Positions 34,375-45,571 of a stretch of DNA of 64,000 nt are shown here, in pieces. The translations under genes and the position numbers were made by a program. The notes under the pieces are model-generated. The model did no database searches, had not been told where the DNA came from, and saw only the letters and a list, made by a program, of their open reading frames with translations. Within the stretch, counting starts at the first letter, position 1. Each line of letters starts with the position of its first letter. The stretch is from Siphonodentalium dalli. Lineage: Eukaryota > Mollusca > Scaphopoda > Gadilida > Siphonodentaliidae. The stretch is taken from assembly GCA_032622095.1 (NCBI GenBank), contig CP136066.1, positions 67,338,278 through 67,402,277 on the forward strand, read 5' to 3'.

Positions 34375-35320
34375 TTATTCACGTTGTAAAGTTGAGCTAA
34401 AAACTAAAACATTTATGCATTTCCTATCAAGCCAATAACCTGCAGGGATGGGTGAAAACATTCATCGCGTATATGGGCGAAACATTGACTGAATTATATT
34501 TAGTTGGGGTTAATTACAGAATCATATTGTCAATTTGTTTCACATAATTTTATTCTGCTTTATCCACTGATAAGACACGTGGAAGCTATTATTCGTCACC
34601 ACTACCTCGAAAACCATTAACGAGCATTATGTTGTTGGAGCTACTCATCCACGTGCTTCATGGGTATCAACGAGAAAACACGTGACAAAAAAATGGTAAA
34701 TGTCTCCTTTAGTCGCGAAGAGTCACTATGTTGGTAATTAACTTCAAAAGAAAAACATCACAGACCATTTGTTGTTCAGCATCAGGTATATACATCCACA
34801 CTAAGTGCGTTCTTGGACGACGACTATGTAATCATGACCGCGGTTGTTAACGGATAAACTGAAAGTTTGAGTGACACATAAAAGAGCGTTCCATGTTATC
34901 TTATTCCTGATATGGTAATAATAAAGAGCGTTTATTTCACTATTGTGAGCAAACAATTGAAAAACTGCTGAAAAAAGCCTGTGGCAATGGAAAGTATATA
35001 TAAAGGCATACAAAACCGGCATATCAATATTTTGTTTATTGATCAGCCTATCGTTTTCATCATCCAAATTAGGCAGACATGACCGTTAAAAGAAGCCATA
35101 TTAGTATGACCAGGCAAACTACAAACATTAAATTTAACGTATATGACGCCAATATTTCCTCGCGCAAAGATATTGGACCTAGGTATTCACATAGTTTCAT
35201 ATTGGACCTATTTGCTTCTGAAATAAGACCATAGTGGAATTATGCCAGTTACTCTGTTTTATGGCGCGGACCACAGTGAAAACATTATATACAGCGTACA
35301 TATGGTTTAATTAGGTTCAT
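34375..35320 (+). repeat. Family A repeat, long copy
   Basis: Carries all main blocks in order from 'tgagctaaaaacta' to 'gcgcggaccacagtg'. Sits between two coding pieces of what may be one gene. Confidence 0.8.
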
Positions 35321-36049
35321 TAAATACCGCGGATATTAATTAGTTTAAGTGGATCAAATAACGCAACATATCCTCATGCAAATACGTTCATAGTGAACGC
35401 ATTTCAAAAATCCAAATACGCCACTTATAATGAGCGCATACCAGTTATTCGGATAAATAATGGGCGCTTGGTATATGGGGTGCTTCCAATATGCCCGATG
35501 CGGACGTATTTGTAATATGAATACGCTAATTTATGATTTTTTTTGTGATTTATGACCACCTGGAACTTGAGCAATATCAGTCGGAAAACCCCACGCCACA
35601 TACAATGTTTTTTCCACAAATAGTGGCATTGTAAGTGTAAAATGGTTGATACGCTATTTATAATATCTGTTGAATCTTAATCATGGACCATTAACATCCT
35701 GATGAGGATTAAGTGAGGCGTAACTCCATGAGTGCAGTAAATGACAAACCAACTAATTAGGTCTACCGATGTACATCACACCTGCTTTGTTCAGTTAATT
35801 ATCACTATTGTATCAGTGTGACTCTACAGCCATTGTCTGCAGCAATCCCATTTAAATTTAATCCTTGGCTAGCCTATTTATTCATATTAGAACATATCAT
35901 TGTCTCTATATAGAATGTACATACACACTGTACCACTAACATAATACATGACAAAATTGTACTAACTTTCTAATATGTTGCTTGTATCTGTGCACACCCC
36001 ACAGTACCACAGTGTGAGACTATGAGTATCCAATAGCCATCCATATGGA
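35321..36049. other. Stretch without recognisable gene
   Basis: Nothing recognised. Confidence 0.5.
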
Positions 36050-36225
36050 TATTTTAGTAAAAGTAATCAAAAAGTAATCAAAATGTAATCGTGATTACAG
36101 GTACATTGGAAAGTAATCGATTACAATTACGATTACTTGTAATCAAGAAATGGCATGATTAATGATTACAGGCGATTACTCCAAATTTTGTAATCGATTA
36201 CTTTGATTACGATTACCCCAAACCT
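36050..36225. repeat. Cluster of GTAATC / GATTAC motifs
   Basis: More than a dozen GTAATC or GATTAC words in both orientations, including TAATCGATTAC palindromes. This is the style of a short terminal-repeat element end, placed directly before the BRCT gene piece. Confidence 0.6.
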
Positions 36226-36234
36226 GCGCCTGGA

Positions 36235-37384
36235 ACCAACTGGCCTCATCCATTGAGTAATGTCGTTACTGATGACGACACATTTCCCAGCCCCTTAGAT
36301 AAAAAGGTCTCCAATGAACTCCGCTTACCAAACTCCTTCACAGAATTTGAGCAAGTGTCGTTGATTTGGCAACATTTTTAAGAGATGATGGAAATCGCAA
36401 AGAAAGATCCCGATCCAGTGTTAAAAAAGATTTCCTTTGGGTTCTGTTCGCCCAGATGATTACTCTTGGGGATATTCAGAAGATGACATTGTCAAATACA
36501 AATACAATTCAGAATGTTTTTATCAACCTTTTTGTTCTCGATATACACACAAGGAACTGTGCATGACCCCTTACATGCTAAAGTTCATTGATATAGCTCC
36601 AACCTTGATGAAAAATCTTCCATTTCCATTAGTCAGATTCCAGGCGCGGAGGGTGGAGAACATGCCAATTATGACCATGCCCGTGTATAATATACCAAAT
36701 CAATGCAGCAAGGTGTGGGCAGACAAAGAGAGGATCCTGTTTTGAAAATATTTCAACACAGTTGGAATAATCTTCATTTTGAAATCACAAACGGAGACAA
36801 GTCAGCACATGCGGAATTCGATAAATATGTTGCTAACATATTAAATTCTGAGCCATCCCCTCGTCAGCAAAAGCGTAAAGCTGATGCCGTGACTGTCTGT
36901 TCTGGCAAATTTGTTATATGTGGAACTGTTCCAAAGACGAGCCCCTTTTCGAAACAGTGCGATATTAAAAATCTTATCGAACAAAACGGCGGACACGTAG
37001 CTAGTTCGATTCCGTCCGGCGAGAGAAAACGACTCCATGAAACAATATACAGTTGTTTCATCGGAGACAAAAGGTGCCAAACTTTCCATTGACCTGGTTG
37101 CTGCATTATCAAAGGGCTTTCCCATTGTTAAATATGAGTACATTCTAGATTCAATTAAAGCTGGTGAACAACTGGACAAGGGTCAATATCTCATTTGCAG
37201 AGATTCATTTCCTACTATTTTAAAGCAACCGTCGTTGCGAGATAAAAACTCAAAGAAACGTAAAGGCATTGCATTGACAAAATTGAGACGTAAAAAGAAC
37301 ATAGACCCTTGTCAAATTGGAAGGAGTTGGCAAAAATCCTGCAGTATATTTTGCCCACAAATGGAGACGCCTAGAGATAAATAA
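36235..37384 (+). pseudogene. BRCT-domain protein with uncharacterised conserved front domain, frameshifted
   Basis: Coding signal runs through the stretch in alternating frames. First 'NWPHPLSNVVTDDDTFPSP' to 'DPDPVLKKISFGF', with one TAA at 36379. Then 'DDYSWGYSEDDIVKYKYN', 'FYQPFCSRYTHKELCMTPYM' and 'FIDIAPTLM' (36450-36710). Then a linker and the BRCT start 'GKFVICGTVPKTSPF', 'LIEQNGGHVASSI' (to about 37050). Then the BRCT end 'YTVVSSETKGAKLS', 'GFPIVKYEYILDSIKAGEQL', 'KGQYLI' (to 37384). BRCT domains bind phosphopeptides or DNA ends in repair proteins. The front domain is one I recall only from unnamed invertebrate proteins. Three shifts and one stop make it a pseudogene unless the assembly is poor. 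Possibly the 3' part of the gene at 33.5-34.4 kb. Confidence 0.7.
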
Positions 37385-37392
37385 ATCGGGTC

Positions 37393-37623
37393 GTGGGACT
37401 TTCATCTCCGCTGCTGCGTTATTTAAACAGGGTCACGCTCAATATAAATCACTATCTCCTGCACACACGAAGTGTAGCTGCAGACCATCTTGTTGAGAAT
37501 GCACGTATATCTCGCCAGGCTGAGGAAAATAATGACAGGTTAGAGCACATAAACGAGTATAATGAGGTTGCCAAACCGAAGTTCACTGCATTCTGTTCAG
37601 AAGATTCTCATATTCGCCACTGA
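37393..37623 (+). CDS. Possible continuation ORF, unknown
   Basis: Open for 76 codons with a helical, charged stretch 'NARISRQAEENNDRLEHINE'. It follows the BRCT piece directly and could be its C-terminus in another frame. No domain recognised. Confidence 0.3.
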   Translation: MGLSSPLLRYLNRVTLNINHYLLHTRSVAADHLVENARISRQAEENNDRLEHINEYNEVAKPKFTAFCSEDSHIRH

Positions 37624-38129
37624 AGTCACTGTGGCGAATGTTAGTATCCGGTTAGCATTCGTGGTGGGCAAAGCTGTTAGACTATTTGCTAATACCTAAA
37701 ACAGATAAATTATTAGAATATGGACGTTTTGTTCTTCTACCAATAATAATTATCGTCAATATATTTTGGTAAACAAAAAGCCAAATTATGTAACTGAATT
37801 TTGATTTTGGTAACATGCTATTTACGTTAACAAATGTGAATATTGTATCTGCATTACCCACCACCAACGCTAGCCATGCCTTTGATCAGTGCTGCCATGA
37901 AGTATTTTGCTAGTGCTAACAAGACACCCAGGTTCGCCTGTTAACTGAGCCAATATGTTCATTTCACCTCTCCCTTCCGGTTATTTATAACCGCGTTGTC
38001 GTCCATGCTTCGTGCCCAGGGATTTATGCGATGAACTGTAGGTTCGGGTAACATCCCCATCCGATTTCTATACATTATCTGCGAGATGTTGATTGGTTTG
38101 TGCTTAGACGGAAGGCAAGTGCTATACAT
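37624..38129. other. Stretch without recognisable gene
   Basis: Nothing recognised. Confidence 0.5.
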
Positions 38130-38365
38130 CAAGGCTTGTTAACTGAGTTACATAACTTATTTGAAATGTTGATAAATGTTCAAAAATGTCAAATCACCAA
38201 CACGAGACTGACTGGAACAGCACACACTAACTTGCTGATTGACAAGACATTCAACAGTAATTAACTACAATTAAGATACTAAATCACATTCGAAAATACA
38301 TAACATTTCCATTCACCAAGCAATGAAATATCAACATTAAATTTAAGTGACACTATCTAATGTTT
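38130..38365 (+). repeat. Repeat F, copy 1
   Basis: Shares 'gagttacataactt.tttgaaatgttgata', 'taattaacta.aat.aagat', 'aatcacattcgaaaatac' and 'aaatttaagt' with 40630-41135, in the same order but with a longer spacer in copy 2. Confidence 0.65.
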
Positions 38366-40078
38366 GTACCTCTCAAACAAGGAATCACCCTTGTGGCAAT
38401 TTATACAAGCTCAACGTCTTTGTGCAAGTTGCGATGAATCAAGCAACTGTAGCAAACCGGATTGCGATAGCTCAGAGATACATCATCATTGACAACTAAG
38501 CCCAATCTTTCCGTATAGAGTTATCCGCCGTGCCAACAAAAGAGCTCCGAACATGCACCGAGAATTCCCATGGGATGAAGGAGAAGATCACTCGATCTTT
38601 TCGACCATCCCGGGCGCTTCGCGCCCATCTACTCACTCACACCGAGAATTCCCCACTTCCGTCCATTCCAACTCCCGACTCGCACAGAAATGAGACAGAT
38701 TTTTTCTCAATCCGCTTTAATCGTCGTTCTACATACAACGCGCAAAACCACACAATAAAAAAGTATGAAACAAAAACAACACCACATCAGATCGCGAATA
38801 TGAAGAAAAGGTAGTCTATAATAACTTGTTTCTCCTATTTTGTATCCGCATCGCACTCATAGTAACAATTCTAAAGATGCTCACTATTATCGAACTTCAC
38901 TATACATTGAACATTTCAGTTGGCATTGAAATTTGCTGGATTTTATACACCAATATCTGTTATGCTGACGTTGGAGTGTGATTCTTGTGATTCTTCGTGT
39001 GTTGTGGTGAGACACACTATACGTTTTGTGGAATCACAGATGATCGTCACTGTGGTCACGGACATGACATTAGAGCTGGGAGCCTCACGCTCGATACCAG
39101 ACTATCTATAAATGGATTCTCAGATGTCTTATACTCTTATTTAGATAGAAGACTAGATGCTTGGAGGGTGCATAATCAGTCAATGGTACCTTATTCCATG
39201 CTACTAACGCTAAGTATAGAGATGGGTGAGTAGTTATTATGAATTTGGTACTTATACACACTGCATTCCCTGATGAGTATTAAAGTCGCATATACCAGTC
39301 AATCAAGCAAGGGAAAACACTGCCATCGCGTATCTATTCTAAAACAACTCAAATGTGTTTGTTTGCCTGTTTATCGGCCAAACAATGGCTCAGCCATTGG
39401 AGCTGAAAAGGGCACTAATAATTATATTTTATATTCTTGCTTAGTAGGGACCAAGAGGCTGGCGCTGAACATTTTTATGTATGTGCAATTTTACCAGGGT
39501 AATCTTATTATATATATCCCATTGGCCGTTCATGCAGTTTAAGTATCCCCAAATATACAGGGTTACTTTAATCAAAATGACCAGTTATATAAATTTCAGA
39601 TGTGAAGCAACATGAATTTAATTGTTTATTGCCACCTGATGTCACACGAATATCCACATTGCGCCGATATTAATGTCGAACGATAACCATGACCAGAGTT
39701 TCTTTTCAATAATTAAAACTTGTAATCACTAGATGAATATCCAAACAAATGTCCTCACTGGATACGCCACAATGCGTTCTCTTTTATGTGTATAGTAAGT
39801 TGTGTATGGTCATCATCTACAAAATGACCTATCAACTGGGCATTGTCTGAATAACGATTCACCCAGCCCGATAACTTTCGGTATCATATATAGCCTCAAG
39901 TTGGGAATCGTACATAGCCCCCGCATCAAGGAAATCCGGATATTTCCCGCCCCAATGTTGCGTCTCACACCCGCTGGGGCCTATAAGAATCTAATGGTGT
40001 GGTTAAAATAATTATGTCAAAAGTCCCTCCGTTCGTGTCAGGGATGCCCGGGAGGGGAGAGCGGCACCAGCGTTGATC
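38366..40078. other. Stretch without firm gene
   Basis: An ORF at 38530-38814 contains two similar 'TENSPLP/TENSHG' words at a CACCGAGAATTCCC repeat but has no recognisable family. ORFs at 38920-39542 are not supported. Confidence 0.4.
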
Positions 40079-40585
40079 AAAATAATTTTAGCGCCGAATT
40101 CCACCAAATTAATGCACATTCTTCTGAGATCTTCTCCATGCTAGAAGGAATCTTATTTTGTGATTTAAAGACACCAAATTACTGTCGTCCGGATGAGAGA
40201 TTTTGGGAGGGGCGCTGCATGGATACTAAATCTGATAAGAGTTGGTTTAGTCACCGATTGCCACGAAACTTGTACAAATTCATCCCCATAGTATGAGGTG
40301 TTTAATGGTGTGTCTTAAAGCTGTCAAAAGTGGCGTCATTATGGTCAGTGGTGCACTGGAAGGTAGAGGTGCATCGAAATTGATACACAATATTTTTACC
40401 TCCAATTTCCACCAAATTGATAAACATTATTATCCATGATATGAGGAATCTAATCATGTGATTTTAAAAACGTCATCTCGGTGCCTCTTTGGTGAAAAAT
40501 GTCGGTGGATGGGGTTCACTAAATCTGATAAAATTTGTTTAGTTGCAGATTTGAACCAAACTATATGGAAATGTAGAGCAGGCCT
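40079..40585 (+). repeat. Degenerate tandem repeat, two units of about 300 bases
   Basis: 'aattccaccaaattaatgcaca' plus 'ggaatcttattttgtgattt' and 'actaaatctgataag..ttggtttag' at 40093-40250 recur as 'tttccaccaaattgataaaca', 'ggaatctaatcatgtgattt' and 'actaaatctgataaaatttg' at 40401-40545. Confidence 0.65.
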
Positions 40586-40629
40586 GTTCAAAAATAGTGG
40601 TTACACTGTACAATCAGTGTACAAATATC

Positions 40630-41135
40630 GACTTGGGGATGGAGTTACATAACTTGTTTGAAATGTTGATACATTTTTCCAACAACTTATTCACAGAATT
40701 TGTATATCTTATTTCATGTTTCATGTTTTGCGATCAATTGGCATCGCCGAAGAAGAACAAAATGTATAACGAAATCTGAAAGGTACAGTATTATGCTATA
40801 ATATTTTAATAATTTCAGAATATTTCTATATAAGTCCTAGAAGACTTTAAATTCAGCAAAGAAAATGGGAGAGTCGTCTGGACCGCTCTGTAACGACAGA
40901 CCAGGACCTTCTGCGGGCCTATATGGACGCCACATGCTCAGCTACGATGTTAAAGAAAGACAGCTTTTACAAAATAACCAATGGAAGAGTGACGGAAGTA
41001 GCTCACAACATCCTTCAAATCGACAGACACTCGACCGTAATTAACTATAATCAAGATATATAATAATCACATTCGAAAATACGTTTTTTATTCACGAAGC
41101 AATGGAACATCAACTTAAAATTTAAGTAACACCAT
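40630..41135 (+). repeat. Repeat F, copy 2, with inserted coding-like block
   Basis: Matches 38130-38365 at both ends. Between them, about 40860-41060 is open in one frame ('WESRLDRSVTTDQDLLRAYM', 'KKDSFYKITNGRVTEVAHN') after an 'ataatttcag' acceptor. This could be a short exon of an unknown element protein. Confidence 0.45.
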
Positions 41136-41448
41136 CGTTATGCATATTCATCATCAAAAATACCCACAAGAACATCTCAAATGCCCGCCGTATTCTTACG
41201 TAGCACTGATGCCAATATATGCACATTTTGATGTATATCACAGTAGCATGTATACGTCTCCGAAACATGTCGAGCATTGCTCTCTGAACGTGTCTGGGAC
41301 TATACAACACCCAAGCCGTCTCTTTTTAGAAACAATTGTAATTTTTGAGACACTGCAATTTAATTTTTTTGCGGGATTAGGTGGGATTCGAACCCCATAT
41401 ATATATATACAACATGCTACATATCTCCTATATATACACACAATATAG

Positions 41449-41671
41449 ATCTCAAAGTGACGTAATTGCGGACACATATAGAGAGCATACCATCAAACTG
41501 GGTGAACGGTCAAATAGAGGGGTTGCTGAAAAATATATTATTACTAGTGCAAAAGTCAAAATTCCTGAGAACTTCTCCAAGTGTTTATCGAACGGGACAA
41601 ACAAGGAGAGAATGATAGATCTGATCCTGGACGTGTGGAATGAGAAACGGGATATGCTACTCGTGGGACAG
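41449..41671 (+). CDS. Conserved TE-type exon ('GERSNRG..EKY' family)
   Basis: After an AT-rich tract and 'tatag' the frame reads 'SDVIADTYREHTIKLGERSN', 'RGVAEKYIITSAKVKIPENF', 'SKCLSNGTNKERMIDLILDV' and 'EKRDMLLVGQ', ending CAG|gttatc in phase 0. From memory, this block occurs in many unnamed, multi-copy invertebrate proteins that look like mobile-element or expanded nuclease-related genes. I assign no function. It is directly followed by the phase-0 exon at 41748, only 76 bases away, a very short intron with a weak GTTATC donor. Confidence 0.5.
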
Positions 41672-41747
41672 GTTATCTACTTTTCCATCAGATATATATG
41701 TTATTTATACAACTTGAACATTTGTCTTATTCAATAATTTATTCCAG

Positions 41748-41897
41748 ATTACCCTGCTCAACACTAGAGAATTCGGAAATGAAGAGACTCTCCTCGCCAT
41801 AGAAAATTTCTGCAATGCAACGCCCTTAAAAATAAATCAACTGTTAGAACTAAAGGAGTGGCCTATAAGATTGAACGTCGAGGGGTTTCTATCATCG
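41748..41897 (+). CDS. Symmetric phase-0 exon, module copy 2
   Basis: Bounded by 'ttattccag' and 'TCATCG|gtacgta', 150 bases, 50 codons open in phase 0: begins 'ITLLNTREFGNEETLLAI', ends 'WPIRLNVEGFLSS'. It shares the start and the R-x-N-V-x-G-F-x-x-S end with the exons at 19126 and 60721. The insertion of about five residues relative to them is in the middle. Function unknown. Confidence 0.6.
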
Positions 41898-42117
41898 GTA
41901 CGTATAAGTCCGTAGCCGTTCAAAGCGCGCGATTTTTATGTCCGCACCGCAAGCGACCGACTCGCTGACCACGAGGCGATTATAGCAGTGATTTTATGCT
42001 TCGCCGAATTCTCGCTTTGTTGCAAACCAGCGATATAATTGGACCGCTCTCAAATAGGGTGTTTATCCGACCGTTTTTTTCTATTTGAGGACGGCACCGT
42101 GATTTGTCGTCGGGATA

Positions 42118-43613
42118 ATGGAGGACTTTAGCGAGAGGCTAATTATCGAAGTACAACGCCATGTGTGTCTGTATGACACAAAATCTCAAGAGTATAAGAA
42201 TAACAAGAGAAGAGAGAATGCATGGGAAGAGATTGCCGGAGTAACAGAATCATCGGGTTAGTTTTTTAAAATCAAAATTCCATTCCAAATAGGCAAACCA
42301 AGCTTGTGAAGTCACTTTGCCCACATTAAAATGAACTGCCACCCCTCCCCGATAAAAAAAACTCACAAACTGGAATTATAGAATAAAATTCAATTAAACA
42401 CAATTGCTATGAGATTCAGAATCTCCATTGAACACATTCCACTTGACATATTGTAGTTGACAATGACATGAGTTTGAAAATACCATATATGTATATAGTG
42501 AGCATATTATATTCAAAATGTTCAAATACATTAAATATGCCTGCAACTATTTTTTACATTTTCAGTTATAATTTTGAGACTATGTGGCGCAGTTTCATAG
42601 TTATACCCCCCCGCAACGAGTTGTAGGGGTATACTGGTATCAGCTTGTCCGTCCGTCCGTCTATCTAGCCTTCTGTCCGTCCGTCCGTTGACACAATTTT
42701 GTCTGGAGTTTTTCTGTCGTTTTATGATCATTTTCCGTGAAACTTCGCACAGATGTCAACCAATTCAACATGGGAACATGTGCACCTGCGATTATGGAGT
42801 TATCTCGCAACATGCATAATTTCGTCCCAGTTAGTCAGTTAGTGTTATCATAAATGAAGTATTGATATAACTAAATATGTCATGAAAAAACAGTACATGT
42901 GATGATGGTTGAAAATAATGCATATTTTTGTTTCTTTTCTCAGCAGCCCAACAATGTAAAGACAAATGGAAGAATCTAAGATACCATTTCACCCGCCACC
43001 ACAAACATGTAACAAAAACTCGCAGTGGACAGGGAACATCTAGAGGAAAACAATGGAAATATTACAAAAGCCTGTTGTTTCTGAAAAGTACATATGAGCC
43101 ACGGGAAACAGCATCTAATCGTCAGCCTCAGGAAACTGTCTCTGATGTCTCCCAGGATGATGAAGGTGTGCACAATGAGCCTTCTTCGGATGCCGAAGAT
43201 GGTGAAGAGTTCATTAGTGAACCAGCAGTGGTGTCTCAGTCGGCTGGTGTTCCATTCGCTTGTAGAAAAAACGTAGAGCGAACGACTACTTCAATGAAAA
43301 AATGCTGAAAGTAGCCCAGCAACTTGTTGAAGACCCCGTACCTCCGGCGAATGAACAACCTCCTCCAACACCAACGCCGCCACCTGATGACGAGATCACG
43401 CTGTTCTTGAAGAGTCTGGCACCATCCATGCGATCCCTGACTCCATACAAAAGATCGTTGACAAAACTGCGAATTGAGTATGTCATCCATGAACTTTCAT
43501 ATGGACCATCTACTAATCCATTTGGTGCCACAACGTCTCCAGTTATAATCCCACACGTACAGGACCAGCCTACCGCCGATGAAGTTCAGGATGTATCTGT
43601 TCAAATATAAATC
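42118..43613 (+). CDS. MADF-BESS domain protein (two exons), one frame break
   Basis: Exon 1 (42118-42256) starts at an ATG after a GC-richer leader and gives 'MEDFSERLIIEVQRHVCLYD' and 'RRENAWEEIAGVTESS'. Exon 2 starts at 42944 after 'ttttctcag' and continues 'AQQCKDKWKNLRYHFTRHHK'. The G|CA codon joins cleanly, and together they make a full MADF (Myb/SANT-like) DNA-binding domain split by a 687-base intron. After an acidic linker the frame hits a stop at 43306, but the next frame carries 'LKVAQQLVEDPVPP', a PPTPTPPP stretch and a BESS motif ('DDEITLFLKSLAPSMRSLTP'), ending at 43610. The shift falls at a run of six A (43266-43271). MADF-BESS proteins bind DNA and recruit partners through BESS. 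They occur as host factors and as accessory proteins of PIF/Harbinger elements. The 5' part uses ordinary splice signals. Confidence 0.85.
42598..42770 (+). repeat. Interspersed repeat with GTCC microsatellite in the MADF gene intron
   Basis: 'ccccgcaacgagttgtagggg' followed by (GTCC)n at 42650-42690 and 'aaacttcgcacagatgtcaa' is a pattern I know from bivalve and gastropod repeats. It lies within the intron. Confidence 0.6.
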
Positions 43614-43641
43614 TACTCTACCTGATACATGTATCATTAAT

Positions 43642-44545
43642 CAGGGACGTGGCTAGAGGGTCTCCGTTGGGGCGGGGGTGGGTATATACCTTGGGAAAAT
43701 TCCAATTGCACCCCCCTTGAATCAGACAAATTCACAAGTTTTGCCTAATTCCAGTTGCATGCACCCCCTGCACCTCAGTGGCTGTAACTTAATATTATAT
43801 ATATATATATATATATTCATAAACCATTGTTCTCTATTCCCGACATGAGAACATTCAGATATTTTAACCTGAAAAAATGCATGAATCCTAACATCTAGTT
43901 GCCTAACTCCAGATAAATGCAACTGGGTGCGAGAAAATTAATTTTGAAATCTGAACAAGAAAATCGCAAAATCCTAGCATCTGGCATGCCTTGAAATAGT
44001 GTGTCTGTCATTTGCAGAATGAGGTCCCCAGATGGTAATTTAGTGATGCTATTTGGTTATGCTAGCCCGCTATGCGGGATAGCATCACTAAATTCACCCT
44101 CTGTGGACCTCATTCTGTAAATGACAGACGCAATATTCCAAGGCTTGGCATCTAGACTAGCATCAAGCCTTCCTGGAGTTTTAAACACTTAGGTTGGAAA
44201 ATTTCCAACTGATGACAATTCCGATGACAATGTTTTCCAAATGTATGACAATATTTTTTTTTTTATTATTAACTAGCAGTTTTTGACTGGCCACGGGAGA
44301 GGTACCATGACACAAGCTTTCCAAGTTTAGGAAATTTCTAACCTGTCACCCCCTAAGGTTGGAAAATTTCCAACTGATGACCATTTCAGTCCAAATTTTT
44401 TACCAAAAATAGGAAAATATGCAAATATTGGTCCAAAACACTTAATTCAATAATGTTTTGGCAGGTATGAAATTTCCAACTGTTGAAAATTTTGACTAAA
44501 GTTGGGGGTGAGACACCGCCCCAACCCCCCTGCCGCGACGTCTCT
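43642..44545. mobile_element. CAGGG-ended MITE (hAT-like ends) with nested foldback
   Basis: The left end CAGGGACGTGGC.. and the right end, read on the other strand, CAGAGACGTCGC.. are imperfect terminal inverted repeats inside AATCAG/CTGATT. Each is followed by a G-rich tract. CAGGG ends suggest the hAT superfamily. An 8-base target duplication is not clear. Inside are an (AT)n run at 43795-43816 and a near-perfect palindrome at 43970-44165. There is no coding capacity. One end recurs at 16236-16307. Confidence 0.6.
43970..44165. repeat. Long palindrome (arms of about 80 bases)
   Basis: 'tctgtcatttgcagaatgag' on the left pairs with 'ctcattctgtaaatgacaga' on the right. Arms extend from 'ctagcatctggcatgcc' to 'tttagtgatgctat' around the centre 'agcccgctatgcgggat'. 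Confidence 0.8.
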
Positions 44546-45571
44546 GATTATGATGCCAGAATGTGAATGTTCAAAAATTGACCTCGGGTCAAATTACCCT
44601 GCACCCACTACTTCATGTACCTGATAGTTGGCCCCAATATATGTAAAAATTCTGATATATCGATCGAGTCAGCCTACTATATTCACAAGCGCTTTCAGAT
44701 TATCAGATTATCAGAGCATCACAATAAATGTTGTCTGTGGTGTTCAAGAACAAATATTATTGTTAGCAAATTACCATTTGTTGAATTATAGTATAACAAT
44801 GAACTTGTTAAAGGATTATGTTCCCAACAAGGAAATGAAGGGAGCTCTGGTGAAGGCGAGCTAAGACGAGATGCGAATATCGTTCAGGTAATGTACACAT
44901 TAAGTGCAATGCCATTGCGATGCATCCACCTGACCAGATACATGGCAGATGGTGTGTTTTAGCTCAACTTGGACAAAGTCAAGGTCAGCTATTGCCATCA
45001 GTTGTGTATGTCGTATATGCATCCATCTGTCAACAATTTCCTTTGGCACACCCCACATCCATGCATCACCGAACTTAATATGGAGCTTCAGGATGACCTC
45101 TAAATGGGAGCTAATCATTTGATTTTGTTCTTTGCATCACATCCTAGAAACCATATCATTCATCCAATTAATACCAAATTTGATAACTGTAACGTTGGAC
45201 GGAGTACCCTAGTTTCAAGCATAATGGTTTTCACAACACCCTAACACTGGATCAGTGTAATGAAGATAGTATTGTGTTAGTATCCTATATCTCTAGTATG
45301 ATGTCTGAGTATAATCCTGTGCTGCACATTTGAAGTCCAATCTACGTACAAGTAGTATAGTAATGTGCAAACTTGTATCCCCAACTCTACCAAAACGTCA
45401 TGGGTCCTCAGATTTGCCGAAAACATGTTATTTTGACCAACAAAATGGGGAATGCCTCAAATGAAATTTTTATATTATACAGAAATTTCAATCGAGGAAA
45501 GGATCTTTCTGTTCAATTATTCTATATGCAATCTATATAGATATACTTACACCTTGCCAATTTTCGACACT
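44546..45571. other. Stretch without recognisable gene
   Basis: Short ORFs only. Confidence 0.5.

Noticed and set aside
36841-37179. Minus-strand ORF of 112 codons
   Set aside because: Lies opposite the BRCT coding; shadow.
41380-41400. Reverse complement of a tRNA T-arm (GGGATTCGAACCCC)
   Set aside because: On the minus strand the T-loop is good, but the stem mismatches, the 5' neighbour is an AT microsatellite, and no matching acceptor, D or anticodon arm exists. Chance or a tRNA-derived scrap.
41135-41477. Overlapping ORFs on both strands before the conserved exon
   Set aside because: Partly microsatellite, no domain, frames not shared with the exon that follows except by chance extension.
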